Position numbers and translations under genes: made by a program. Below are positions 16,916-25,205 of a stretch of DNA of 64,000 bases, piece by piece (position 1 is the first letter of the stretch; each line of letters opens with the position of its first letter). The stretch covers positions 5,766,001 through 5,830,000 of the forward strand of contig NZ_AP022613.1 in NCBI RefSeq assembly GCF_010730195.1. The letters run 5' to 3'. The DNA comes from Mycobacterium conspicuum (GTDB lineage Bacteria > Actinomycetota > Actinomycetes > Mycobacteriales > Mycobacteriaceae). Below the pieces are notes generated by a model. That model saw nothing but the letters and a program-made list of their open reading frames with translations, ran no database searches and had not been told where the DNA came from.

Positions 16916-18060
16916 TGCTGTACCACCGAGGCCCGGCCCGAGTCGTCGTCGCGCAGCTCGATCGTCAACCGGCGAGCGTCCCAGCCCGAGGGAATGTCTT
17001 CGGAGACCGCCGCGGTCACCAGTACCTGCTCCGCCGATTCGGCCACGGCCGCCAACGCCCGCCGGCGCGCGGCGTCCAGTTCGGCGAACACGTCGTCGAG
17101 CAACAGCACCGGTTCGCTGCCGTCGGCGCGTAATAGCTCGTAGGCCGCCAGTCGCAGCGCCACCGCGAACGACCACGATTCCCCATGGCTGGCAAAGCCT
17201 TTCGCGAATTGATCGCCCAACCGCAATTCCAGATCGTCACGGTGGGGACCCACCAGGCACATCCCGCGTTCCAATTCGGCGGAGCGCCGCGCCGAAAGCG
17301 CGGCCAACAGTGCGGCTTCCAGGAATTCGCGATCCGGATCGGACGACGGGCCGCCGTCCAGGCTGGCGCGGTAGCCAATCGACGCGGGCCGCGACGACGG
17401 CGCCAACAACTGGTATGCCTTTTCCACCTCCGGCGCCAACTGATTGACCAGATCAATGCGGGCGGCCATCAGTTGAGCGCCGTACTCGGCGAGCCGACTG
17501 TCCCAGACATCGAGGGTGTCCAACGCGCCCTGGTCGTTGCGGTGTCGGCTGCCGGAAAGCGATTTCAACAGCGCCGTTCGCTGTCGCAGCACCTTCTCGT
17601 AGTCGGCGCGCACGCCGGCGACGGTCGGTCTTCGCACCGTGGCTAGATCATCCAGATAACGACGGCGATCGGCCGGATCCCCGCGGACCAACGCCAGGTC
17701 TTCGGGCGCGAACAACACCGCCTGCAACACCCCGACCACCTCGCGGGTACTGCGCACCGGTGACCGGTTCAACCGCGCCTTATTGGCCCGCCCCGCGGCG
17801 ATTTCCAAATCGACCGCACATTCCCGCCCGTCATTGACGACGATCGTCGAGACCACCGCGCGGTCGGCTCCGGCCCGAATCAACGGCGCATCGGTCCCTA
17901 CCCGGTGTGATCCTGTGGTCGTCGAATACCAAAGTGCCTCAATCAGATTCGTCTTGCCGTATCCGTTGGGAGCGACAAAGACGGTCCGCCCCGGTTCCAA
18001 ATCGAGATCGGCCTGCGCCCAGGACCGGAAGTCCCGCAGTCCCAAATGCCGGACGTACAC
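16912..18060 (-). CDS. recF: DNA replication/repair ATPase RecF
   Basis: This 382-residue SMC-like ATPase helps load RecA at gapped DNA. Walker A is FVAPNGYGKTNLIEAL near residues 30-45, the ABC signature region is SHGESWSFAVALRLA, and Walker B is PVLLLDDVFAELD. The N-terminus MYVRHLGLRDFRSW is typical of RecF. The stop of dnaN lies directly against the RecF start codon. The 3' end overlaps the dciA start. There is no gnd gene between dnaN and recF, as expected for slow growers. Confidence 0.97.
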   Translation of the reverse strand: MYVRHLGLRDFRSWAQADLDLEPGRTVFVAPNGYGKTNLIEALWYSTTTGSHRVGTDAPLIRAGADRAVVSTIVVNDGRECAVDLEIAAGRANKARLNRSPVRSTREVVGVLQAVLFAPEDLALVRGDPADRRRYLDDLATVRRPTVAGVRADYEKVLRQRTALLKSLSGSRHRNDQGALDTLDVWDSRLAEYGAQLMAARIDLVNQLAPEVEKAYQLLAPSSRPASIGYRASLDGGPSSDPDREFLEAALLAALSARRSAELERGMCLVGPHRDDLELRLGDQFAKGFASHGESWSFAVALRLAAYELLRADGSEPVLLLDDVFAELDAARRRALAAVAESAEQVLVTAAVSEDIPSGWDARRLTIELRDDDSGRASVVQQ

Positions 18061-19260
18061 CTATCCAGGCAACCGAACGGGCATCAACAAATACACGTAG
18101 TCGGTGGGCGGGGCGGCGAAGGGTCCGCTCCCCGAGGGCACTTCGTCGCCTTCGGCCGCCGGACGCAACAACGCGGGCTTGCCCGGCGTGGTAAAGCCAA
18201 ACGACACCCGTTCCGAATGCACCGATGCCAGCCCATCGGTTAGATAGGTCGGGTTAAATGCAATGGTCAGCGGCTCGCCGGCGAAGTCCACCGCGAGGTC
18301 TTCCTCCGCGCGGCCGACGTCGTCGGCACCAGCCGAAAGCCGCAGCATGCCATCGCCGAACTCCATGCGAACCTGGGCGCCCCGGTCCGCGACCAACGCC
18401 ACCAACTTGATGGCTTCGGTCAACTCGGCCACGTTGATGGTCGCCACCGAAGTGTGCTCGGCGGGCAGCAGCTGCCGAAATTTCGGGAACTCCGCATCGA
18501 GTAGCCGCGTGGTGCTGCGCTTGCCGTTGCCGCTAATACCGAGCAGCCCGTCCTTGCCGACACCCGATCCGGCCCCCAACGACAGCCGAACATCGGCCCC
18601 GTCGGTGCCGGTTTTCGCGGCCTCGGCCAGCGTCTTCGCCGGCACCAACACCGCGGCCTCAACGTCCGGCGTCAACGCCGACCAGGTCAACTCGCGGACC
18701 GCCAGACGGAACCTGTCGGTGGCGGCCAAAACCACCGTGTCACCGGAGATCTCAACCCTGATGCCGGTCAACATGGGCAACGTGTCGTCCCGGCCGGCGG
18801 CAACCGCGACCTGGCTGATCGCTTCGGCGAACAGATCCGCGGGCAACGTCCCGGTCTCTTCCGGCAGGACGGGCAGCGTGGGGTAGTCCTCAACCGCCAT
18901 CGTCGGCAGCGAGAACCTGGCGCTTCCGCAGGTCAACGCGACACGGTTACCGTCGACGTAGAAGTCCACCGGCTTGTCGGGCAGTGCCCGAGTGATGTCT
19001 GACAACAACCGACCGGATACCAAAACGCTTCCGGGAGAAGCAATCTCGGCCGCAACCTGTGCCTCGGCGGAAACCTCGTAGTCAAACCCCGAGATGGTCA
19101 GGCCGTCATCCGAGCCGGTGAGCAAGACCCCGGACAACACCGGCACCGCGGGCCTGGTGGGCAGATTCTTCGCCACCCATGACACCGCCTCTGCGAAGGA
19201 CTCCCGTACCAGACGGAATTTCAAATCGGTGAGGCCAGCTGTTGTCGTCGCCGCGTCCAT
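18061..19260 (-). CDS. dnaN: DNA polymerase III sliding clamp (beta)
   Basis: This 399-residue ring-forming clamp holds the replicative polymerase on DNA. It has the three-domain beta-clamp pattern, with LKFRLVRESFAEAVSWVAKNLPTR at the N-terminus, LPMLTGIRVE mid-protein and the C-terminal YVYLLMPVRLPG that forms part of the protein-binding cleft. Length and sequence match Mtb DnaN (402). It starts at ATG 19260 directly downstream of oriC and leads the dnaN-recF-dciA-gyrBA run of genes. Confidence 0.98.
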   Translation of the reverse strand: MDAATTTAGLTDLKFRLVRESFAEAVSWVAKNLPTRPAVPVLSGVLLTGSDDGLTISGFDYEVSAEAQVAAEIASPGSVLVSGRLLSDITRALPDKPVDFYVDGNRVALTCGSARFSLPTMAVEDYPTLPVLPEETGTLPADLFAEAISQVAVAAGRDDTLPMLTGIRVEISGDTVVLAATDRFRLAVRELTWSALTPDVEAAVLVPAKTLAEAAKTGTDGADVRLSLGAGSGVGKDGLLGISGNGKRSTTRLLDAEFPKFRQLLPAEHTSVATINVAELTEAIKLVALVADRGAQVRMEFGDGMLRLSAGADDVGRAEEDLAVDFAGEPLTIAFNPTYLTDGLASVHSERVSFGFTTPGKPALLRPAAEGDEVPSGSGPFAAPPTDYVYLLMPVRLPG

Positions 19261-19686
19261 GGCTTCCCTTCACCTAACACTCGCACTCCGGTGGCACATC
19301 GAAGAACAACCGTAGATCGTTCAGCGCCAACTTGAAAGCTAATCGATGAGGCTGACAAGGCTGGTCAACGACCAGTTTGGACGGCCTGTGCGACCGGTGT
19401 CCCCAACGGCGGTTTTCAAAGAAGAAATAACGAAGAGATCTCAGTAACAGTATTAAGGGCTGTGCATGTTGGGGACAGCGTGACCTCGGCGCAGCTAGGG
19501 GCGGGCGCGGGCTGTGGATGACGCGGTGGATAACTTCGCCGGACATGTTGGATCCCTGGGGATTGCGTACGCTTGTGCACGAAAATCCGAAGGCCACCGC
19601 GATATTTCAGCCGGTTGTGCACAGGACCGCCCACACACGCACGCTGAGGCTGATGTGACTTAAGGGTCAGAAGTTTTTTGCAAGTT
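19261..19686. other. oriC: Chromosomal replication origin (oriC), dnaA-dnaN intergenic region
   Basis: These 426 non-coding bases between dnaA and dnaN carry several DnaA-box-like 9-mers: GTGTCCCCA (19397-19405), TGGGGACAG (19470-19478), TGTGGATGA (19513-19521), GGTGGATAA (19525-19533), TTGTGCACG (19573-19581) and the perfect TTGTGCACA (19615-19623). An AT-rich stretch at about 19412-19457 is a candidate unwinding element, lying between the first and second boxes. Mtb oriC is in the same interval with similar non-consensus boxes. The region must also hold the dnaN promoter on the minus strand. Confidence 0.93.
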
Positions 19687-21222
19687 TCAGCGCTTGGAGC
19701 GCTGGCGGATGCGGGTTGTGAGTTCCTTGACGTGATCGAACACCTCGCGTCGTTCGGCCAACTCCGATGAGATCTTGCGTTGGGCGTACATGACGGTGGT
19801 GTGGTCGCGGCCGAACGCCTGCCCGATCTTGGGCAGCGACAAGTCGGTGAGTTCGCGGCACAGGTACATCGCGATCTGCCGAGACTGCGCCAGGGCCCGG
19901 GTCTTGCCGGGGCCGCGGAGCTCTTCGACGGTGGTGTCGAAGTATTCGGCGGTGGCGGCCATGATCGTCGCCGAACTGATTTGTAGATTGCTGGCGTCGG
20001 CGATCAAATCGCGAAGCACGATCTCGGCCAGCGCCTTGTCGATCGGGGTTTTGTTCAACGACGCGAACGCGGTCACCCGGATGAGCGCGCCCTCGAGTTC
20101 GCGGATGTTGCGTTCGATGCTGCTGGCGATGAGCTCGAGTACGTCGTCGGGGACCGCGAGCCTTTCCATCTGAGCCTTCTTGCGCAAGATGGCAATGCGC
20201 GTCTCCAGCTCGGGCGGCTGCACGTCGGTGATCAGCCCCCACTCGAACCGGGTCCGCAGCCGATCCTCGAGGGTCGCGAGCTGCTTGGGCGGGCGGTCCG
20301 ACGAGATGACAATCTGCTTGTTCGCGTTGTGGAGAGTGTTGAAAGTGTGGAAAAACTCTTCCTGGATGCCCTCTTTGCCTTCGATGAATTGGATGTCATC
20401 GACGAGCAGCACGTCCACGTCGCGGTAGCTGCGCTTGAACGCGACCTTGCGGTCGTCGCGCAGCGAGTTGATGAAGTCGTTGGTGAATTCCTCGGTGGAG
20501 ACGTACTTGACCCGCATCCCGGGGAACAGTCGTTGGGCATAGTTGCCGGCTGCGTGCAGCAGGTGTGTTTTACCGAGCCCCGACTCGCCCCAGATGAATA
20601 GGGGGTTGTAGGCCCGGGCGGGTGCTTCGGCGATCGCCAAAGTGGCGGCATGCGCGAACCGATTGGAGGCACCGATGACGAAGGTGTCGAATGTGTAGCG
20701 GCGATTCAGGCTGGTGCCGCCGGCGGCGGCCGCTGACTCGCTGCTGTGTGGGCGTTCGGTGAAATAGGCCGGCCAGCTTTGTTGCGCATCGCCAAGGGGC
20801 TCGTCGGGTTCGTCGGCGTCGTCGGGTTCGGCGTCCAAGTCGTCGGCGTCGGTGAGCAGTTCGGTTCGAGGAAGACCGGGGTCGGCCGGGGCGGTCGCGT
20901 CGTCGACGGCCGCCGGCGGGGCGATGCGGACCCCCAGCTGTATCTGCTGTCCGAGTCGACGACTCAAGGCGTCGGTGATCGGGGTGCGCAGGTGGCGTTC
21001 GATCTCGTTTTGCACGAAGCTGCTCGGCACCGACAGCAGCGCGAAGCCCTCGACGATTGTGAGTGGCTGGACGAGATTCAGCCAGGCGCGTTGCTGAGGG
21101 GTCAGTGGCGTAATCAGAGCGTTGTGGGTGGCGACCCCGTTGTCGGTGGGGGACTCGCCGTTGAGTTCGGAGACGACCGCATGCCACACCGAGGTGAAAC
21201 CTGAACCGGGATCATCGATCAA
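19687..21222 (-). CDS. dnaA: Chromosomal replication initiator DnaA
   Basis: This 511-residue AAA+ initiator binds oriC and opens it. Domain I (about 1-90) includes QRAWLNLVQPLTIVEGFALLSVPS; a variable acidic domain II follows. Domain III has Walker A GESGLGKT and Walker B VDVLLVDDIQFIEG, and domain IV carries the DnaA signature GRDHTTVMYAQRKI. I chose the TTG at 21222 because the protein then begins like Mtb DnaA (IDDPGSGFT), also TTG-started, and GGGAG stands about nine bases upstream. A longer frame from 21270 has no homology. It is divergent from rpmH. Confidence 0.97.
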   Translation of the reverse strand: MIDDPGSGFTSVWHAVVSELNGESPTDNGVATHNALITPLTPQQRAWLNLVQPLTIVEGFALLSVPSSFVQNEIERHLRTPITDALSRRLGQQIQLGVRIAPPAAVDDATAPADPGLPRTELLTDADDLDAEPDDADEPDEPLGDAQQSWPAYFTERPHSSESAAAAGGTSLNRRYTFDTFVIGASNRFAHAATLAIAEAPARAYNPLFIWGESGLGKTHLLHAAGNYAQRLFPGMRVKYVSTEEFTNDFINSLRDDRKVAFKRSYRDVDVLLVDDIQFIEGKEGIQEEFFHTFNTLHNANKQIVISSDRPPKQLATLEDRLRTRFEWGLITDVQPPELETRIAILRKKAQMERLAVPDDVLELIASSIERNIRELEGALIRVTAFASLNKTPIDKALAEIVLRDLIADASNLQISSATIMAATAEYFDTTVEELRGPGKTRALAQSRQIAMYLCRELTDLSLPKIGQAFGRDHTTVMYAQRKISSELAERREVFDHVKELTTRIRQRSKR

Positions 21223-21816
21223 CGACGCATCTCCCTGGCTCTCGTGAGGTCCGGGTTCGGGTGGCGACAAAGGCGACTGTCCACATAGTTATACACAGGT
21301 GTGGACAGGATGATCGTTCAGTGAGCTGAGGCCTCTTGGCAACAGCTCGCGATCTCCGTGCTGGAGACAACCCGTGGGTCATCTAGGCAGCTAGTCGATC
21401 CGCCATCCTCGCTTCGTCGTGACCACCGCTCCTGTCTGAAACGGCACTGGCTGAAGCTAACAGTTTTCCGTCCGGCTGCCAACAGTTCTGTTGCATTCGG
21501 ATCGGTTGTTTTGCGGTCATTTTCGGTTACTGCGAAGATTGCGGCGGTTGGTCTCGTGGGTGCCGACTGTTTACCTCGGCAGGTGCCGTCGGGTGCGTTG
21601 GGACAAGCCAGTTTTCGGCGGCCGTGGTCGGCCAGGATTTGGCCAGGTTTGACCCAGCGAAAGCCGGTCAGTACCCTCGAACAGTCGCCCGAAAGTCGGC
21701 GATACGGCTGCGACCCAGGATGAAAGCGCTTGGGGACCGCGCCGGCCAACAGCAAGACCACCCCCGACCGGCGTGCTGGCGAAGCATGAGCAGGCCGGAC
21801 ATGACAGGAGAACGCC
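21223..21816. promoter_or_regulatory. dnaA-rpmH divergent intergenic region with DnaA boxes
   Basis: These 594 bases hold the promoters of dnaA (minus) and rpmH (plus), and I find no supportable gene. CTGTCCACA (21277-21285) and TGTGGACAG (21300-21308) are perfect inverted copies of a DnaA-box variant, with TTATACACA (21289-21297), one mismatch from TTATCCACA, between them. Their place about 55-85 bases upstream of the dnaA start suggests autoregulation by DnaA. The rest is less GC-rich than the flanking genes, as expected of a promoter region. Confidence 0.7.
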
Positions 21817-21960
21817 GTGGCCAAGGGCAAGCGGACCTTCCAGCCGAACAACCGGCGCCGAGCCCGGGTGCACGGCTTCCGTCTGCGCATGCGCACTCGC
21901 GCTGGACGTGCGATCGTCGCCGGTCGGCGTCGCAAGGGCCGCCGCGCACTCTCTGCCTGA
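21817..21960 (+). CDS. rpmH: 50S ribosomal protein L34
   Basis: This 47-residue, strongly basic ribosomal protein starts at GTG 21817, six bases after CAGGAG. It reads AKGKRTFQPNNRRRARVHGF at the start, the L34 signature, and ends RKGRRALSA. The length equals Mtb L34. It opens the rpmH-rnpA-yidD-yidC-jag-rsmG cluster that runs away from dnaA in most bacteria. Confidence 0.98.
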   Translation: MAKGKRTFQPNNRRRARVHGFRLRMRTRAGRAIVAGRRRKGRRALSA

Positions 21961-21979
21961 TCGCTGCACGGTTTTTGCG

Positions 21980-22342
21980 GTGCTTTCCGCACGCAACCGC
22001 ATGAGGCGGTCCACCGAATTCGATGCGACGGTGAAATACGGGCTGCGCACTGTGCAGCCCGACATCGTCGTCCATGTCAGGCGGGGGAGCGACCCTGGGG
22101 ACGGTGACGGTCCGCGGGTCGGATTGATCATCGCCAAGTCCGTTGGTTCGGCGGTTGAGCGGCATCGGGTCGCGCGCCGACTGCGCCACGTCGCGCGCAC
22201 CATGCTGGGCGACCTCTCCACGTCCGATCGGGTGGTGATTCGGGCATTGCCGAGCAGCAGCCAGGTGTCGTCCGCTTGGTTGGAACAGCAGCTGCGAACC
22301 GGGTTGCGACGCGCCCTGAACCCGTCCGGGACACACCGGTGA
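21980..22342 (+). CDS. rnpA: Ribonuclease P protein component
   Basis: This 120-residue protein pairs with RnpB RNA to trim tRNA 5' ends. The RNR signature is present as KSVGSAVERHRVARRLRH. The GTG at 21980 (LSARNRMRRSTEF) matches other mycobacterial RnpA N-termini and lies 19 bases after rpmH. The stop overlaps the yidD start. The N-terminal half contains a short acidic insert (GSDPGDGDG). Confidence 0.96.
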   Translation: MLSARNRMRRSTEFDATVKYGLRTVQPDIVVHVRRGSDPGDGDGPRVGLIIAKSVGSAVERHRVARRLRHVARTMLGDLSTSDRVVIRALPSSSQVSSAWLEQQLRTGLRRALNPSGTHR

Positions 22343-22668
22343 GCCTGTCGGCGCGCTGCGTGCGAGGGCTGGTCTTCGTAATCCAGCTCTACCGGCACAT
22401 GGTGTCGCCGTTGCGGCCGGCGTCCTGCCGCTTCGTCCCGACCTGCAGCCAGTACGCGGTCGACGCTCTAACGGAGTTTGGCTTGATCCGGGGGAGCTGG
22501 CTGGCCGCCTGCAGGCTGGCGAAATGTGGACCCTGGCATCGTGGCGGATGGGACCCGATACCCGAGCGGGACGGCCCCCATCGCGCCGCGGGTGGCTGCG
22601 ACGACTTAGAAAGCAACGCCTGGGACTCCCCAGCGGAGCTAGGGGAAGGTGAGTCTCTTGTCGTTTGA
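22339..22668 (+). CDS. yidD: Membrane protein insertion efficiency factor YidD
   Basis: This 109-residue YidD-family protein has the conserved core QLYRHMVSPLRPASCRFVPTCSQYAVDAL with its Cys pair, followed by KCGPWHRGGWDPIP. YidD supports insertion of membrane proteins by YidC and is thought to act as an amphipathic peripheral membrane protein. The GTG start overlaps the rnpA stop (GTGA), and the 3' end overlaps the yidC start by 20 bases. Tight coupling fits joint expression with yidC. Confidence 0.95.
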   Translation: MSLSARCVRGLVFVIQLYRHMVSPLRPASCRFVPTCSQYAVDALTEFGLIRGSWLAACRLAKCGPWHRGGWDPIPERDGPHRAAGGCDDLESNAWDSPAELGEGESLVV

Positions 22669-23740
22669 TCCGTTCAGTCTCGACATCGTCTATTACCCGG
22701 TGTCGTGGATCATGTGGGTCTGGTACAAGCTTTTCGCCGCCGTGCTGGGCCCGTCGAACTTCTTCGCCTGGGCGCTGGCCGTGATGTTCCTGGTGTTCAG
22801 TCTGCGCGCTTTGCTCTACAAGCCGTTCGTCCGCCAGATCCGCACCACCCGGCAGATGCAGGAGCTGCAACCCCAGATCAAGGCGCTGCAAAAGAAGTAC
22901 GGCAAGGACCGCCAGCGGATGGCGCTCGAAATGCAGAAGCTGCAACGCGAGCACGGGTTCAACCCGATCCTGGGGTGCTTGCCGATGCTGGCGCAGATCC
23001 CGGTGTTCCTGGGCCTCTACCACGTCTTGCGGTCGTTCAACCGCACGACCGGAGGCATCGGCCAGCCCCACATGTCGGTCATCCAGAACCGGCTGACCGG
23101 CAACTACGTGTTCACGCCGGCGGAGGTCGGGCACTTCCTCGACGCCAACCTGTGGGGCGCGCCGATCGGGGCGTTCATGACGCAACACGCCGGGTTGGAG
23201 GCCTTCACCCACTTCCACCGCCCCGCGGTGATTGCGGTCGGGGCGCCGGTGATGATCATGGCCGGCATCGCGACCTACTTCAACAGTCGCGCCTCGGTGG
23301 CCCGGCAGAGCGCAGAAGCGGCCGCCAACCCGCAGACGGCGATGATGAACAAAATGGCGCTGTACGTGTTCCCGCTCGGCGTTGTCGTCGGCGGCCCGTT
23401 CCTGCCGTTGGCGATCATCCTGTACTGGTTCTCCAACAACATCTGGACCTTCGGCCAGCAGCACTACGTGTTCGGGATGATCGAAAAAGAGGAAGAGGCC
23501 AAGAAGCAGGAAGTGATCCAGCGCCGCGCTGCGAACGCACCGGCGCCTGGGGCCAAGCCGAAGCGCCCGGCCAAGTCGACACCGCCGAGCACTGAATCGA
23601 CAGACACGGGTTCGGCCGGACGGATAGCCGAAGCGGAGACCGCAGAGACCGACCCGAAAAAGCCGACAGCCGGACGAAACAACGCGCCGCCCAACCGCAC
23701 CCCGCGGCCCGGGGCGCGGCCGAAGAAGCGGAAACGCTGA
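22649..23740 (+). CDS. yidC: Membrane protein insertase YidC
   Basis: This 363-residue insertase places membrane proteins in the bilayer alone or with SecYEG. Hydrophobic segments occur near 15-55, 112-128, 205-225 and 245-275, with the family stretch LGCLPMLAQIPVFLGLYHVLRS. The C-terminal 90 residues form a basic, disordered tail rich in Pro, Ala and Lys ending RPKKRKR, likely binding ribosomes. The start at GTG 22649 overlaps yidD and gives the usual N-terminus; a TTG three codons later is an alternative. Confidence 0.96.
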   Translation: MSLLSFDPFSLDIVYYPVSWIMWVWYKLFAAVLGPSNFFAWALAVMFLVFSLRALLYKPFVRQIRTTRQMQELQPQIKALQKKYGKDRQRMALEMQKLQREHGFNPILGCLPMLAQIPVFLGLYHVLRSFNRTTGGIGQPHMSVIQNRLTGNYVFTPAEVGHFLDANLWGAPIGAFMTQHAGLEAFTHFHRPAVIAVGAPVMIMAGIATYFNSRASVARQSAEAAANPQTAMMNKMALYVFPLGVVVGGPFLPLAIILYWFSNNIWTFGQQHYVFGMIEKEEEAKKQEVIQRRAANAPAPGAKPKRPAKSTPPSTESTDTGSAGRIAEAETAETDPKKPTAGRNNAPPNRTPRPGARPKKRKR

Positions 23741-23837
23741 GCGCAGGGCCGGGACGGATGCCAGACCTTACCGGGGTGAGACGGGCGAGCGACCCCATGA
23801 CAAACACGGGCCCGTGGATTGAGGAAGAGGGAAAGCC

Positions 23838-24410
23838 ATGACGGACGCCGAGACCGCCGAGCACGAGACCGATGCGGAATCGATAGCAGAGACAGCTGCC
23901 GAGGACGAAGCCACGGTGGATGAGGGTGGCGACGAAGCCGACGACTTGGAGGAGCGGTTGGTCGCCGAAGGAGAGATCGCCGGCGACTATCTCGAGGAGC
24001 TGTTGGATCTGCTCGACTTCGACGGCGACATCGACCTGGACGTGGAAGGCAGCCGCGCGGTCGTCAGCATCGACGGCAGCGACGACTTGAACAAGCTGGT
24101 CGGCCGCGGGGGCGAGGTGCTCGACGCGCTGCAAGAGCTGACGCGCTTGGCGGTACATCAGAAGACCGGCGTGCGGAGCCGCTTGATGCTCGACATCGCC
24201 AGCTGGCGCCGGCGGCGGCGCGAGGAGTTGGCGGCGCTGGGCGACAAGGTCGCACGGCGGGTGCTCAGCAGCGGGGAGCGCGAGGAGCTTTCCCCGATGA
24301 CACCGTTCGAGCGGAAGATCGTGCACGACGCCGTCGCTGCGGTGCCGGGCGTGCACAGCGAAAGCGAGGGCGTTGAGCCGTCGCGCCGGGTTGTTGTCCT
24401 GCACGACTAG
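23838..24410 (+). CDS. jag: Jag-like RNA-binding protein (KH and R3H domains)
   Basis: This 190-residue protein has a very acidic N-terminus (1-45), a KH-type fold near 50-115 (DLDVEGSRAVVSIDGSDDLNKLVGRGG) and a C-terminal R3H domain with the RRRREELAALGDKVA and MTPFERKIVHDAVA motifs. Jag/KhpB proteins bind RNA and affect cell division and envelope in Gram-positives. Its ATG follows GAGGGAAAGCC. It lies between yidC and rsmG as in Mtb (Rv3920c). The Jag_N domain of firmicute proteins is absent. Confidence 0.93.
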   Translation: MTDAETAEHETDAESIAETAAEDEATVDEGGDEADDLEERLVAEGEIAGDYLEELLDLLDFDGDIDLDVEGSRAVVSIDGSDDLNKLVGRGGEVLDALQELTRLAVHQKTGVRSRLMLDIASWRRRRREELAALGDKVARRVLSSGEREELSPMTPFERKIVHDAVAAVPGVHSESEGVEPSRRVVVLHD

Positions 24411-24470
24411 GCGCACCGAGTTACAAAGATGTAGTTCGTGCCGGGCGGCCAAGCCGGGTCCAAGAAGGGG

Positions 24471-25205
24471 ATGTTTCACGTGAAACATGTCAGCCCTTGC
24501 GAAGGGCGCGAGTCCCCGGTGCTGCCCGGCGGCGAGGCGGGCCCCGACGCAGCTGCAGCAGTTTTCGGGCCGCGCCTGGATGCTGCTCGGCGGTACGCCG
24601 AACTGTTGGCGGGAGCCGGCGTGGAACGCGGCCTCCTGGGGCCGCGGGAGGTGGATCGGATCTGGGAGCGGCATCTGCTTAACAGTGCGGCTGTGAGCGA
24701 ACTCCTTGAGCCGGGGGAGCGGGTTGTGGATATCGGCAGCGGTGCGGGCTTGCCCGGACTACCGTTGGCGATTGCCCGCCCCGATCTCGACATCGTGCTT
24801 CTCGAACCGATGTTGCGCCGCACCGACTTTCTACGCGAGGTCATCGCCGAACTAGGGTTGCCGGTCGAGGTGGTGCGCGGCCGCGCCGAAGAGCGGGGGG
24901 TCCGCGCCCAGATCGGCGAGCGGGACGCCGCTGTTTCGAGGGCGGTCGCCGCGCTGGACAAGCTGACGAAGTGGAGCATGCCATTGCTACGGACGGGCGG
25001 GCGGATGGTCGCGATCAAGGGGGAGCAGGCTCCCGACGAACTCCGGCAGCATCGGCGTGTGATGGAGGCAGCGGGCGCGGTTGATGCCAGGGTGGTCACA
25101 TGTGGCGCGAAATACTTGCGTCCGCCCGCGACCGTGGTGTTAGCGCGGCGAGGCAGTTCCTCGCGGCACAAGGCCGCACGAGAAACGAACAGGGGAACGC
25201 GGTGA
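24471..25205 (+). CDS. rsmG: 16S rRNA (guanine-N7) methyltransferase RsmG/GidB
   Basis: This 244-residue SAM-dependent enzyme methylates G527 of 16S rRNA; its loss gives low-level streptomycin resistance in Mtb. The SAM motif VVDIGSGAGLPGLPLAIARP is intact, and VSRAVAALDKLTKWSMPLL follows. The start is uncertain. ATG 24471 gives MFHVKH, whose codons are the parS palindrome; GTG 24519 gives a 228-residue protein closer to the 224 of Mtb; GTG 24438 is also in frame. If 24471 is right, the partition site is part of the coding sequence. The stop overlaps the parA start (GTGA). Confidence 0.92.
   Translation: MFHVKHVSPCEGRESPVLPGGEAGPDAAAAVFGPRLDAARRYAELLAGAGVERGLLGPREVDRIWERHLLNSAAVSELLEPGERVVDIGSGAGLPGLPLAIARPDLDIVLLEPMLRRTDFLREVIAELGLPVEVVRGRAEERGVRAQIGERDAAVSRAVAALDKLTKWSMPLLRTGGRMVAIKGEQAPDELRQHRRVMEAAGAVDARVVTCGAKYLRPPATVVLARRGSSSRHKAARETNRGTR
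24472..24487. other. parS: parS centromere site 1
   Basis: TGTTTCACGTGAAACA is a perfect 16-bp palindrome identical to the universal parS consensus bound by ParB. It overlaps the likely rsmG start and lies about 3.3 kb from dnaA and 1.7 kb from parB. ParB spreads from such sites to form the segregation complex next to the origin. Confidence 0.97.

Noticed and set aside
21358..23464. Several long frames on both strands around rpmH, rnpA and yidC
   Set aside because: They conflict with rpmH, rnpA, yidD and yidC, all supported by sequence and ribosome binding sites, and carry no domains.
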